Assembly: GCA_024138025.1 (NCBI GenBank) | Contig: JAMXBD010001247.1 | Coordinates: 62,001 to 126,000 of the forward strand | Direction: 5' to 3' | DNA from: Combretum micranthum | Taxonomy: Eukaryota > Streptophyta > Magnoliopsida > Myrtales > Combretaceae | Length of the DNA stretch: 64,000 nucleotides | Part shown: positions 49,882 through 61,257 of the stretch, in pieces | How the letters are laid out: each line of letters starts with the position of its first letter | How positions within the stretch are numbered: position 1 is the first letter of the stretch | Notes under the pieces: generated by a model | What the model was told of the DNA's origin: nothing | The model's database searches: none | What the model saw: only the letters and a program-made list of their open reading frames with translations | Translations under genes and position numbers: made by a program

Positions 49882-51268
49882 TTGTATATGTATAAAAATG
49901 ATTTTTCAATCTATATTGATAACTAAGTAATTATCAAAGGATTTTTGAATGAGTTGAGGTTTGAAATGATTGCTTTTAGGTTGGGAATTTTCGTGGTGAG
50001 TTTGGTCACCCATGTTTTTTGAACTAAAAGACCTTGTTTGATAAAAATGGATAGATCTTTTCGAATAGGTAGAAAACGGTCTATAATATGCACAATTCCG
50101 AGTTAAAGTAAGTAGGTTATAGCCATTTTAAGTTGGAATTGTCTTCCATGCGAATTTTGATGAACTTAATGACATAATTTTATCAAATTCTAATAGAACT
50201 ATGAAGAAGTAATCATTGTGGGTATTTTCTTGTTTAGGTGATTGTGAAAGTAAGTTTTAATTCCATAACCTATCTTACTTGATTGTGCTTGTAGTCTAGA
50301 AGCACTAGATTTAAGGAAAAGATTAAATGGCATGCATGTAATATTTGTTTGAATGAATTATAAGAATATCGAGATGAGAATTGATTATAATCAATGCTTG
50401 ATTTAGTTTAGAACTTGATTTGTCTGAAATTCTATGGTCATCTTAAATTGTTAATAATTATGCTATGAGCCTTTAATTAAACAAAAAAATCATGCATATC
50501 ACTTGTGAGTCACATTGCATGGGATCACTACCCTTGTAGGGGAAAGGGGTAGTGGTGTGATCGTTGGATCTTAATTAAAGCTTCGGGACATTTGGTTAGA
50601 AGCACATTAATTAAAAGCTTCGGGACATTTAGTTAGAATCACATTAACTAAAGCTTCGGGATGTTAGGTTAGAAGCATATAAATTGCCGCCCCAATCTCG
50701 AATGGAGGCGCAAATCCATTGAACTTATGATTACCGGAAAATCATATGTCTTGTATGCTCATGTGGTTGTTGCATTTCACTTGGTTGATTAAATAACTTG
50801 TTTGATTATTGCTATTCAAGTATACTTATCTGTGGAAATAATTCTCACTAAGCTAATAACTTATACCCTTATAGCTATTTATTGTAGTTTCCCTACCTTT
50901 GGCTGAAGCTACGTGGGACTTGTACCCAGGTACCCCCTTTTTGGTTAAAAAGTTTTTGGATGAAAACCAACATTAGTGTAGATGTAAATTCTAGGGAAAA
51001 CTTCTTGTATACACTATAGCTTTGTACTTTTGGTAGGGGAACGCCCAAAATCCTTGTAAGACTTTATGAATTAATATTTTGATTTCCATTTCTTAATTGT
51101 TACTGTATCTCATAAGCTTCATATTTCAAAGTATAGTACACTAAAATTGTAAGAGCATCTCTTAAATTTAATATATAAGCTTTTGAGAATGACTAAGGTT
51201 GTCATAATTAAGCTTTAATATTAAATGTGACGAACTGTTACATTTAGGATACACTTTGGGACGTGACG
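49882..51268 (+). mobile_element. GTGACA-family LTR, 3' part only
   Basis: Continues from the TTGTA duplication with TATGTATAAAAATGATTTTTC, which matches the middle of the LTR at 60547-63015. It carries the TTTTCGAATAGGTAGAAAAC and TTCCGAGTTAAAG blocks near 50060-50105, a TTTAG acceptor at 50237 and the GGAGGCGCAAATCC block near 50703. It ends GGGACGTGACG at 51268, final A changed to G. It was the target for the minus-strand LTR at 46461-49881; its own 5' half is not seen. Confidence 0.65.
50576..50684. repeat. 36-37-bp tandem repeat, 3 copies
   Basis: TAAAGCTTCGGGACATTTGG recurs with small changes at about 50576, 50612 and 50649, each followed by a TTAGAAGCACAT-like stretch. Confidence 0.85.
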
Positions 51269-52880
51269 CTCCCTGAATCCGCCCCTGCTTTACATAAAAT
51301 AAGGATATAAGACAATTATGAAGCATATAAAAAAAAGAACAAGTCTTTCCATTCTTCCCAACTTAATGTTATTACAAGATGTCAATACCACAATGTTTTG
51401 GGTAAATGTCTAACTTTACATGACTCCAATGATTAGATATTTATTAAGATTTGCGAGAAAAATAATATAGAAAAATAGATAATGTAGTCCCTCTCACTAC
51501 ATGAACAGCCAAGAGAGTAAATTATAACAAAATGGTTGAATAGCAATAAGATTTATTGTTGCAACTCTAGAGAAAAACTTAATTAAAGTTATTAGATGAA
51601 TAAAGTTTAACTCCCAATGTTCCATATGTGATGCAAACTTGGTTATGATGAACAAGTACTAAATGATATACCAACAATAACACGTAATAGGCAATGATGT
51701 TCTATGCATCAATTTGTGACATGTTATTCCATAATTAATTCAGGAATACATGAATCCTCAACCCTTATAATCACATGATCCACATGCATCTAGTAATTTT
51801 CTCATAAATGGGTCATTAATACATATATATGTCTAAATTAAATTCATAACATTGTAGAATGTTTTCAAATCACAATGACTAGAAATTAAGATACCATGAT
51901 ATAATCTCGTAATTCAAAATGTGTAGTATGCAAATACATAAAGAGAAAATGGTATAACTACCTCGTAGAAACAAGCAATTTTGGTGTCATTTCAAAGCTT
52001 CCACGTAGGAGCATTGTAATTTTGCAATTGCAACATTTTGGTGCTTAGAATAAAATAAAGAAGAGAATAATCTAATCAACATGCATTTGTAAAATATAGT
52101 ATTTTCAATGATGTGATACTTTCAGTTCTAGTTACGCTTCGTAAAGAGATAGGATAAATTATGAATGTAACTGCCATTGCGATAACAATAAAAACATGAT
52201 AAAGACGTGAACAAAATTTCCACTTCCACTTGAATTATTGTTGTTGTTTGTTGTTGTATTTAAGTGTGAAGTATAAATTTAAATTATTTAACAAATTAGC
52301 TGTCATTATAATTCCTTAAACTCACTTGAATCCCTTGAGGAAAATAAAGAACACATAATTACAGATATTACACTCCAAAAACATCTACATGTCAAAACAC
52401 ACTTATAATTTCTCTTATACCAATGTTGGTTTATAATTGTGAAAAATACACTTTGATAGATCTACTAACCTCTTGTAGATATGCAATGGAAATAATCCAA
52501 GTTGAATCACTAACATGAATCTCAATGCTCTAAGAGCGTGTCTATGGTTAAAATGTAATCACTACTACAAAACAGCCATAATCAACAATCTAAATGCCTT
52601 GTTGAAATATAGAGTTGGAGGATTTTTGAGTTATACTCTCTCACTATATTTTTTTTCTCTAAATGATGATGATAAAATTGGTAAAAAGATCTTGACCATT
52701 TAGCAGTCTACTTTACTTATAAAGGTGTAATGCCTTTTAGGAAGAGTCACAACTCTTTTATCTATCCCCTTTAGGAAAAGTCACATTGTTTCATATAAGA
52801 GAAATATGTCCCTTCACATATATATTAAGAAGAGTTATAACTTTTCAGAAATAAAGTATCGCATTCTATTATAGGTGCTA
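51269..52880. other. Unassigned A+T-rich stretch
   Basis: No domain, LTR boundary or family block was recognised. At 51273-51289 the sequence CCCTGAATCCGCCCCTG looks like the right end of a DNA transposon, without a partner end. At 52725-52850 a segment repeats variations of GAGTCACAACTCTTTTAT, of the kind found in plant copia LTRs. The frame 52515-52703 is short and unremarkable. Confidence 0.4.
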
Positions 52881-53178
52881 ATCAATATGGCAAGCTGATG
52901 GTGGTTTATGATCTTCAGATGGTCAAAGTTCCAAAGGAAATGCATAAGATGATGGATTGCATGGCCAAAGTGGAAGTATCAAGGGAGATAAGGAGGAGGT
53001 TGTGCTTTGTGTTCATTCGATTCATCTTCTTCGGAGAAGATTTTGCCCTAGTTGGCAAAATGTTTTGTTTTTTGATATGTTATATGGACAATGTGTTGTT
53101 TCGACTGTTGATGGCTTTTGTTCTCTAGCTAAGGAAGGAGAAAATGAATTTATGGCTCATAATGTCACAATTATGTAG
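52881..53178 (+). pseudogene. Unrecognised coding-like fragment
   Basis: Two overlapping frames, 52898-53128 and 52957-53178, cover a patch with more G and C than its surroundings. The second frame has a more protein-like composition (DGFCSLAKEGENEF near its end) and stops at 53178. I do not recognise the family. It could be a captured exon, a decayed transposon domain, or chance. No promoter or splice context is convincing. Confidence 0.2.
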
Positions 53179-54516
53179 GCACTATTCCTATTTATAGATA
53201 AAATTATTTTTTTAATCAAAAGAAAAAAAAGTATTCTATGTTGTGGGTAAATGACGCAAGTTTGAGGGGGTTGAATCTTGATCTAAATTTTTATGGTTAT
53301 TCAATAGAAATGATATGGATAAATTATTGGTCGATAGAGTCCACGAACAATAAAATTAAACTGGTTTGTGATTAGATTATAGAACGATATGACCACGATT
53401 TATAAATTAATCACGATATTAAAAGAATCACAAGATTCTAATAACAAGATTCACACAATTCTATGTGACACAATAATTGATAAGAACCCAAGAATAAAGA
53501 GAATCAAAACTCAATATTCAAAATCACAACAAAGGGTTTCACACCTAAAAGTGCTCTCAAATATCTCAAAAGATATGATAAAAACATTTATATCTATCTT
53601 GAGTAGTTATTAGCCTTTATATATAGGCATATTACAAGGTAGTTACGTAACTAAAAAATATAATTATGATAGTTATATAACTGACAACGTAACTGAAAAA
53701 GATAATTGTGGCAGTTACATAGCATAAATAAAAAAGCATAATTGTGGCAGTTACGTAACTGGAAAACATAATTATAAATAATTTCTACATTAATAAATAC
53801 AAAGAAATTTGAAAAGCCACAAAAGAAATTCGAAAAGACGTCAAAACAATTAAAGGCTGGTGTATGAGATTTCAAGCTTTAATCTTTTGTGTCAGCCTTG
53901 ATTTACTTTCCTTTCCAATGATTTCAGGCTTGCTGATTCCTATCAATAAATCCCTCTAAGATAAGAATTTTCATTTGTACACTTAGAATTGTCTTAGGCA
54001 TCTTAATTCATTTAAATTTTAATCTTACTAAATTGAATATAAAAGTCAAATTTGGTGTCTTCATTTCATGTAAGTAAATAATTATATATTTGAAAATGAA
54101 AATATCAATTTATCATTTACAAATTTTTCAAGTCATTTATAATACCTAGATTAAAAAGTCAATTACAAAAATAGACAAACTTCTACAAATTAATTACAAA
54201 AACAGAAAATGTTTAGAAGGTTAATTAAACAAAAAGAAAGTTCATATAGAAAATTTTTATTTTTAAATTTTAGATATTTAATTATAGAAAGGTTTAACAT
54301 GGTAGCTAAACTTTTTTAAACATACAATTAATTATTTGAATTTTATAATAGTTGATTTAAGTTAATAACTAATTAAATTTTTCGTGTTTATTGATATTAT
54401 TTTAGCTAATTTGTTTGTTAAGTTGGCACTCCCAATGAATGAAAAGTAATATGTATCTAGTTAATATAAAAAACTAAAAACTTAGACAATTAAGCCGATG
54501 AATCGACACATACATT
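53179..54516. other. Unassigned stretch, possible LTR remnant on minus strand
   Basis: On the minus strand a TATA-like CTATATATAAAGGC near 53615-53628 is followed by sequence with the texture of a copia LTR leader (TTGAATATTGAGTTTTGATT). No primer site or second LTR was found. The part after 54000 is plain A+T-rich. The frames 53389-53613 and 53651-53875 are not supported as genes. Confidence 0.25.
53640..53761. repeat. Repeated palindromic TAGTTACGTAACTA-type motifs
   Basis: Palindromes at 53640-53653 and 53748-53761 (CAGTTACGTAACTG), with decayed copies near 53670, 53692 and 53712, each followed by an A-rich stretch and ATAATT. Confidence 0.7.
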
Positions 54517-54532
54517 AGATATGTTAGGAATT
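54517..54532. repeat. SINE target duplication (left)
   Basis: AGATATGTTAGGAATT pairs with AGATATGCTAGGAGTT at 54645-54660, 14 of 16 identical. Confidence 0.85.
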
Positions 54533-54644
54533 GTTAGTGGCCTTATAACCTAGTGACATCTTTTTTAATCTCTCAAGTGAGAGATATGAGGTTCCAATCT
54601 CCCATCCCTCATTGTAATAGCAAAAAAAAAAAAAAAAAAAAAAA
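54533..54644 (+). mobile_element. tRNA-derived SINE, about 112 bp
   Basis: A short element with a pol III box A-like TAGTGGCCTTA near its start and a box B-like GGTTCCAATCT at 54590-54600, about 45 nt apart. It ends in a poly(A) run of more than 20 nt and has a 16-bp target duplication. Transcription would be by RNA polymerase III, and mobility depends on a LINE enzyme not present here. The tRNA of origin was not identified. Confidence 0.85.
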
Positions 54645-54942
54645 AGATATGCTAGGAGTTAATTTATCTATTTAATTATTTAGTTAGACAAGTAAATCTA
54701 CTTGCTTAATTATTTAAGATTTTTTTAGCCACTTAATACATGTTACTTCATCATTCATTCATTAGGAATGACATATTAGGTAATGGAGTTAGAAAGAAAG
54801 TATTGATGAACATAAAAACTTTAATTGAGTATTAAATTGACTATTTAAAATTTAGATTATTAATTGTACAATTGGAAAAAAGTTCAAGTTCCAAATCAAA
54901 CATTAACACTTAAAAAATAATAGGCAAAATTCTAATACCAAC

Positions 54943-56927
54943 TGTAATGCCTTAATTGTAGGTCTTTATTAGCCCACCATATGTCACTATAAGACGGGGA
55001 ATGCTATGGCTAGAAACCTACAAAAATCCTCAAACAAACATTTAATAACTCCACCCCACATTAAATAGATAGTCTTATCAATAGTCATGAATGTAAAAAT
55101 TAATAGTTCAAAAATGACGATGGTATAAGTGAAAACCAACTCATTCATATTCTAATTGAGAAATTTAAACTTAAATCATTACATCAAACAGAATGAAACA
55201 TCGTATCTCAAACATTAATCTTAAAATCATCTCATCAATCTAATGATAAGTAATCTACTGGATAATCTGGTTCACTATTATTATCCTCGTAATCCACATA
55301 GACATTGTAACTTGACAAGTTGAACACTTTAGGCTTTTCAACATTATGCTAAAACCACAAGCATACACGCATGAACAATCATCACATACAATCGCATGCA
55401 ACATGTCATCTAATGCATTAATCACATTTTCATTATCTGTAATTTTAAGCCAACAATCAATACATCATAGGTTTATTCGTACATAATCCTAAACCTAGAG
55501 TAACTCATGACTCCTTGACAAACATATATCTATATATTTAAACATACATGTACATATTTGGTATTTGGTACTCCCTAACAGCTTATGAACCACAAACCGT
55601 TTTCACCTAATCTATTATAATCCTTTCTAAGTGTGATTCTACTTGGGATAGTGTCATACAAGTATCATCAGGTGCTACCCAAGCATCACCAGTACTCACT
55701 ATCCATTAGGCCCAACCAAACGCATGCAGCAAAATAGTTATTATAGTCAAATAATTATTTAATTCGTTTGTTGTCTACTAGTACCTAACGCGCACAACCA
55801 ACAAGCAAGACAATAACGTACCTGATTCAACGTTACCTCATTGCTTTTATTAAGAAAAAATACATACTTCTATGGTTGTTTGGCTTCCTAGGTTCATTAA
55901 TAGTCTACTACCAATCTATGTCTAGATACACAATTTTACTTAAATTTAGGTGTACTTTGGCATTAGGTCAAGTTTTTAGATGTTTAGGAAGACGATTAAA
56001 AAATTTAAATAAAAACATCATTCTAAAGTTCACTTCCTAAGGAATGATCACGATTTAGGCCATGCAGGGGAGTTACTCCCTCTATTATGCTCGTGATGGA
56101 GGGAGCAACGAGCATTAAGAGAATTTCATTTCCTTTATTATGCCCGTGACGAAGGGAATGATAGGCTTTGCAGCCATCACTAAAGCTTTCAGGACCTCTA
56201 GCATGACCATGACTTAGTTAGGGCAACCAAAATAATGCAAAACTGAGGAAATTACGGCCTGAAACACGACCGTGACTCCTTGTTTGTGGCTTCTACTCAT
56301 CAAAATGTGTTTTTTTTTTAATCCATACTTATCCCTTCCTTTGATCACTAAACATGTAAACTCCCTAAATTCATTCATAGTACAACTACCCTTCCAAACA
56401 TTCACGCATCAAATTACCTAAAATCAAGTTATTGCTCTTCTCTTCTTTTGCAATCAACAACCTATCAAACATGGGATATATGTTTATGATTAGAACTAAA
56501 CTGTATGTGCTAACCTTTAATTCAACGAAATGAATTAAATAACCCTTACCTTGCAAATCCAACATAAAAGCTATGAGCTTTCTTGTTCAACCAACGCACA
56601 AACACTTTCAACACCTTAACACACATAAGTTTAAAGGTTTGGAGATCTATCCTCTTAAAGATTTCAAAAAGAACGAGAGAGTGGCTTATCTTAGTCTATT
56701 GTTGATCCTTCAAGAGAGATGTTAGCAAAAGAGATTTAGAGTTTAGAGGGTTTCAAAAGACTTGCTGTAGAGAGAAAGAATACATAGGTTAAAGGTGAGG
56801 GTAAGTTTCTTTTTTATTTTTATTTAATGAATATCTTGATCTTTTGAAAGCGACTAATTTATATTTTTATTATTTAACAAATGACAATCCCTACTCCTCT
56901 ACATAAAACTATTTACTTTATATTACA
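54943..56927 (-). mobile_element. Solo gypsy LTR, 1985 bp, same family as 6409-12716
   Basis: The plus strand starts TGTAATGCCTTAATTG and ends TTTATATTACA, with CCAAC before and CCATC after (4 of 5). Its internal AAACCTAGAGTAACTCATGA is the reverse complement of the segment near 12090, and AACAAATGAC near its end matches the start of the LTR at 6409. With no internal region attached and a near-duplication, a solo LTR made by LTR-LTR recombination is the simplest reading. The frame 56214-56405 is not supported as a gene. Confidence 0.75.
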
Positions 56928-58839
56928 CCATCTGTATCTATCTTTGATGAAAGTAAATTAATCCTAGAAGCTCAAACGATAATTGCGAATTCAACCTAGC
57001 GTGAATAAAGAACCAAAATTTTCATATTTTGAGTTCACTACCCCACTACTATGAGAAATAAACAAATAACTAGTTGCAAGAGTAGAACGCAAAAACCAAT
57101 TGTAAAACTAGATACATATATATATTATATGTAAAAGCTTTTGGTGTTTTATTGATTCTTTGAAATATGTGCTTAGTTTCAAAATTTTAATGAGAAAATT
57201 TAAGAGATCTGTCAAAATCTAATCATTTGCATTCGCAATTTTCTGAAAAACCATGTGGATTCCATTTGTATGTTGTCAATATTATGTTGTGTTCTAAAAT
57301 CGAACCAATATTTTGATTAACTGTTTCAACTACCGATTTGACAGAGATAAAAAAACAAAGAATTTGCACTTCCTAGTCTCATTAATAGAAAGCTTGTCCA
57401 TTGTATCCACCAACATCGATTTCAAGCTCTGTAGCTTCAAATCCAGTCTTCAGTGCATGCACCTTGCGGGTTTTTCATTTCCTTTCCTTTGATGTTGTTT
57501 TCTTATTATCGAGTTGATAAGTGCAATTATATATATTTATATATATGCCTTTGTATGAATTTATCCCTTGTCCAAATTGTATTATCATTTTAACAAAAAC
57601 ATTATCCATGTTTTGGTCAATTTGCTAATATATGATATGTGTTAATTTTTTTTTAACAAATATGTGATCTAAATTTAATTTCAAAAGTATCAATATTATT
57701 TAATAATTTTAAAATAACTCGTGTTAATATCTTACTTCTTAAAAATTAATCTTACATTTTTCCATTTTTTTCGATTTTTAAAGTTAATTTTTTATATTTT
57801 ATTTATTTATTTTTGTTTTGTAATATTTTTTTATGAAATTAATTTTTTTTTACCAATAAGACACTGACATGTATTTCTCATATAATAATTAATAATATTA
57901 ATGCTTTTATATGAAATTTAGATTATCTATTTATCAAAAAAATTAACAAAGATCATATGTTTACAAGTTCGTATAAATATAGATAAGGTTTTTGTAATTA
58001 ACCTTTCAAATACAAAGTCTTATTTGGAAGGTTTGTTAATTTTTATTTAAGTTATAATAGACATGCCAATTTAAATTATAAGACATACACTTATTAAGGA
58101 CTGGATCTTTCATCGTATTGGTTCATTTTGTGGTTTTTTTCTCTTTTTTTTTAATTTCTTATTTAAACCTTGTATATTTTATTTCAATAGTTCTTCAAGA
58201 TGAAACAATGTAATCTTTCTGAAGAAAAATTAAAAGAAAAAAAAGGACAATAGGTGCGGGGAGTTGAGTGTGCTTTTGTTACTGTGGTTCTTCTCCTGAG
58301 TGCATGCTTTTGGTATTTTAATTCAATAATTGCGCAGGTAATGGAGCAAAAAGCATTATCGAATAATATTAAATGCAAAACTTGAATTGTTTTAACCGTG
58401 AAAAAGAAGGCTCATCAGGAACGATCTGTTCTATCGAGGGTTAAGTGGTAGACAAAAGAAATAAGAGTGTGACGTATGAGAGCTTTCATTCATTGCACTC
58501 GTGAAAAAATTACCACGTTATAAATAACTCCTAGACGTTAAATTCTCACTTTTGTCACAACCAAACAGTTTATGTGACAAAATGCAAAGGAAGCCTTCAC
58601 TTAATACTCCAAAACCAAGAAAGCATGAACTAAAGGTAGCTTTTGGGTTATCTAGTGTCGCATAGGCCTGTTATACCATGTTCTACGCCTTAAGTACAAC
58701 ACCATATTTATTTATTTATTATTTTATTTATATCTGTTGTAATATAAAAGTACTATACCATTATAGTGGTTCAAAAGTAATAGCCCATACATTAAATGAT
58801 ATGGAAAATGCGAAATTTTATATCTCCATTTTTCAAGAA
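56928..58839. other. Unassigned A+T-rich stretch
   Basis: No transposon boundary or domain was recognised. A short G+C-richer patch at about 57385-57475 reads on the minus strand as an open stretch including GFEATELEIDVGGYNGQAF before a stop. This may be an exon remnant or chance. The frames 58184-58378 and 58678-59022 (the latter overlaps the integrase relic on the other strand) are not supported. Confidence 0.35.
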
Positions 58840-60546
58840 AATTCAATCCAAACCTTACTGAGCAAACGGCCAAGGGCATGCAAGGCAGTGGAAATTCGAG
58901 TTCGGGGAATGATTGATCAAGACATGTTTTTGATAGCTCTCACACTTCCTAACAAACCCCTTGGAATCTTTTCGCATAGTTGGCCAATAGTACTACTAGG
59001 ATATACAGGGATTAGGCTTTAATGTGGTTGCTACATTCTCTTGCATATAGCTCCTCGAGGACATGGTGTCCATCTTTAGGACATAGACATCTTAGGAGAG
59101 GAAAGCCAAAGTCTTGTTTGTATAGTATCCCATTGACTATGTGTAGTCCATTGCTCGATACATGAGGTTTTATGGTTCCTTCTTATTTGGATGCAAGGTT
59201 CCATCTCTAAGGTAATTTGTGATTAGATCCATTCAACTGGGTGAGGTGGGTGCAACCTGAAGCTTGAGTACTTTGGCAATCTGTTCCAAGGTAGTCTTCT
59301 CTAGGATATACTCCACAGATACTCTATGTCACATCTTTTCTTGGTTAGGTTACACTATGAAGGTGAACTTGGAGAGTCTATCAACCTTTGAGTTTTCAGC
59401 TCTTGAGATTTTGGTGATGTCCCAAGAGTGAAATTTAAAAATAAGAGTTCACTTAAGGTATCTAGCCATTTCTTCATCCCTGACCTCATACTTGACTTTC
59501 ACCTGCTAGACTAATAGCATTGAATCTGAAAAAAAAATTTAGCTCACTTGCATTGATGTCCTTTGCCAGTTTTAGGCCTATTATGAGGGTTTCGTGTTTT
59601 TCCTTATTGTTATTGGTTGAGAATCCAAACTTTAGGGTATAACAAATCTTAATTCCATCCTCTTAAAACCAAGCCAGCCCCACTTCCTCCTTAAGTAGAG
59701 GATCCATCAATGTGGAGAGTCCATATCAGGCGGTCATGATTGTTATACTCTTTGGAGCCAGTGAAAGTTAGCCAGGACTTGGGCTTTGATGGCTTCTATA
59801 AGTTGAAGTTGCACTCTATATGTGCTTAGTTCAATGGCCAATTTCATTATCCTCCTTGAGACAACAAGTTTTTGGAAGACAATTCTTAAAGGAACATCTG
59901 TCAAGACAATTACCTGATGAGCTTGCAAGTATGGGCATAGCCGCTAGGCTGAGATCACTGTTAATAGCGCGAACATTTCGATCTTTGAGTACCTATCCTT
60001 GGCCCCTTAGAGGATGTGACTAACATAATATATGGGCTGATGTTGTGACCCATCAGCTTAAGTAAGCACTAAGGTGAGTACATGTTTACACACCACAAGA
60101 TACAGGAAAAGGTCTTCCCCTAGGACTAGGGTGGATAATATAAGGGGTTTGTTAAGAATTGTTTTAGGCCCCAAATGACTTCTCGCATTAATCGATCCAC
60201 TTAAACATGTCAGGTCCCTTGAGGAACTTAAAGAATTCCGAGCACTTATCTGAGCTTCATGGTAAGAACCTACTTAAGGCCATAATTTACCCTGTCAGCC
60301 TCTAGACATCTTTAATAGAGGAAGGAGGTTGCTTGTCTACTATTGCTTTGATTTTTTTTTTGGGGTTTGCCTCTATCCCTCTTCAGGATACCACATAGTC
60401 CAAGAATTTTCTCGAGGTGGACTAAAAACACTCTTCTTTGGATTTAGCTTCATGTTATAGAAGCAAAGCTAGTTAGATATCTCTTGCAAGTCACGAAGGT
60501 GGCCGACAGCTTCCTTACTCTTTATAGTCATATCATCCATATACAT
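58840..60546 (-). pseudogene. Ty3/gypsy Tat-lineage pol fragment: RT, RNase H, integrase start
   Basis: Minus-strand relic. It begins at 60546 inside reverse transcriptase with YMDDMTIKSKEAVGHLRDLQ, then NMKLNPKKSVF. The RT thumb/RNase H region follows at about 60300-60000 (PPSSIKDV, ALSRFLP, DMFKWID, all with stops between). The second RNase H-like part has WTLHIDGSST near 59710 followed by GSGAGLVL. The integrase zinc-finger region lies at about 58990-58850 (YWPTMRKDSKGFVRKCESYQ). Order and motifs fit the Tat lineage of Ty3/gypsy. The 5' side is cut by the LTR starting at 60547; no LTR of its own is seen. Stops and frameshifts make it inactive. Confidence 0.85.
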
Positions 60547-61247
60547 TGTAAACCCCTAGATTTTATGATAAGTAAACACCTAAATCCTAAAACCAAAAGT
60601 CAACCGAAAATCCTATAGTCAATAAATCTATAACAAACAGTAGTGAATCTGGATTCGACAATCCCACACTCTAAACTCTTAAATAATAAAATTGAGATAA
60701 TCATAGATTATAGTCTGTAATAATATAATAAAGTTTAAAAAGATCAGATTCGTCAAAATTTAGTTTGTTTCAAACTCAAATGAGATCAGTTTTTGAAATC
60801 AGGGTATGGACATACGAAACGATAAAAATATTCAGATGACACCATTAGGCTCACAATAATATAAGGATTCCAAAATATCATTTTTAGAATTTTTCGGCAT
60901 GTAGAAATATATGATATAACTCATTTATGCGTATTTTTTTATTACCGGTATTAATTTGTCATGTCTATCATTCAAGTTATTATTCATTATTATTCACTAC
61001 TATTCCTCTATCTCTACTTTTTCTTACTATCTATTCTTACACTCTATCATACGTATTTCTTATAATTTTCATTTCCCATAAAACTTTATTCATATCATAT
61101 CATACATATTATTACTTTTGATTAAAAGACAACAATATAAATTATTTCTCTCCCTCTCTCCTCAAGCAAACCAGTGCCCTTTCTCTCTTACTCTATCTAA
61201 TTTTTTCTTTTTCATTTTATTTAATTACAACTATTTTTCACATTTAT

Positions 61248-61257
61248 CTATAAATAC
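61248..61257 (+). promoter_or_regulatory. TATA box of large LTR
   Basis: CTATAAATAC about 700 bp inside the LTR, followed by a pyrimidine-rich leader (CTCTTTCCCTCCATTTCTTT). Confidence 0.6.

Noticed and set aside
50576..50684. CRISPR-like array
   Set aside because: The three units are directly adjacent with no unique spacers, in plant nuclear repeat DNA.
46461..51268. A single 4.8-kb transposon with terminal inverted repeats of more than 80 bp
   Set aside because: The two ends are inverted copies of the same LTR terminus, but a perfect TTGTA duplication at 46456-46460 and 49882-49886 shows that the left 3.4 kb is a separate minus-strand insertion into a plus-strand relative.
58678..59022. 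A plus-strand gene of 114 codons
   Set aside because: It overlaps the minus-strand integrase zinc-finger relic and is its shadow.
59743..60023. Small genes on both strands
   Set aside because: Both are frames within the decayed gypsy RNase H region; the minus-strand one is a fragment of that domain rather than a separate gene.
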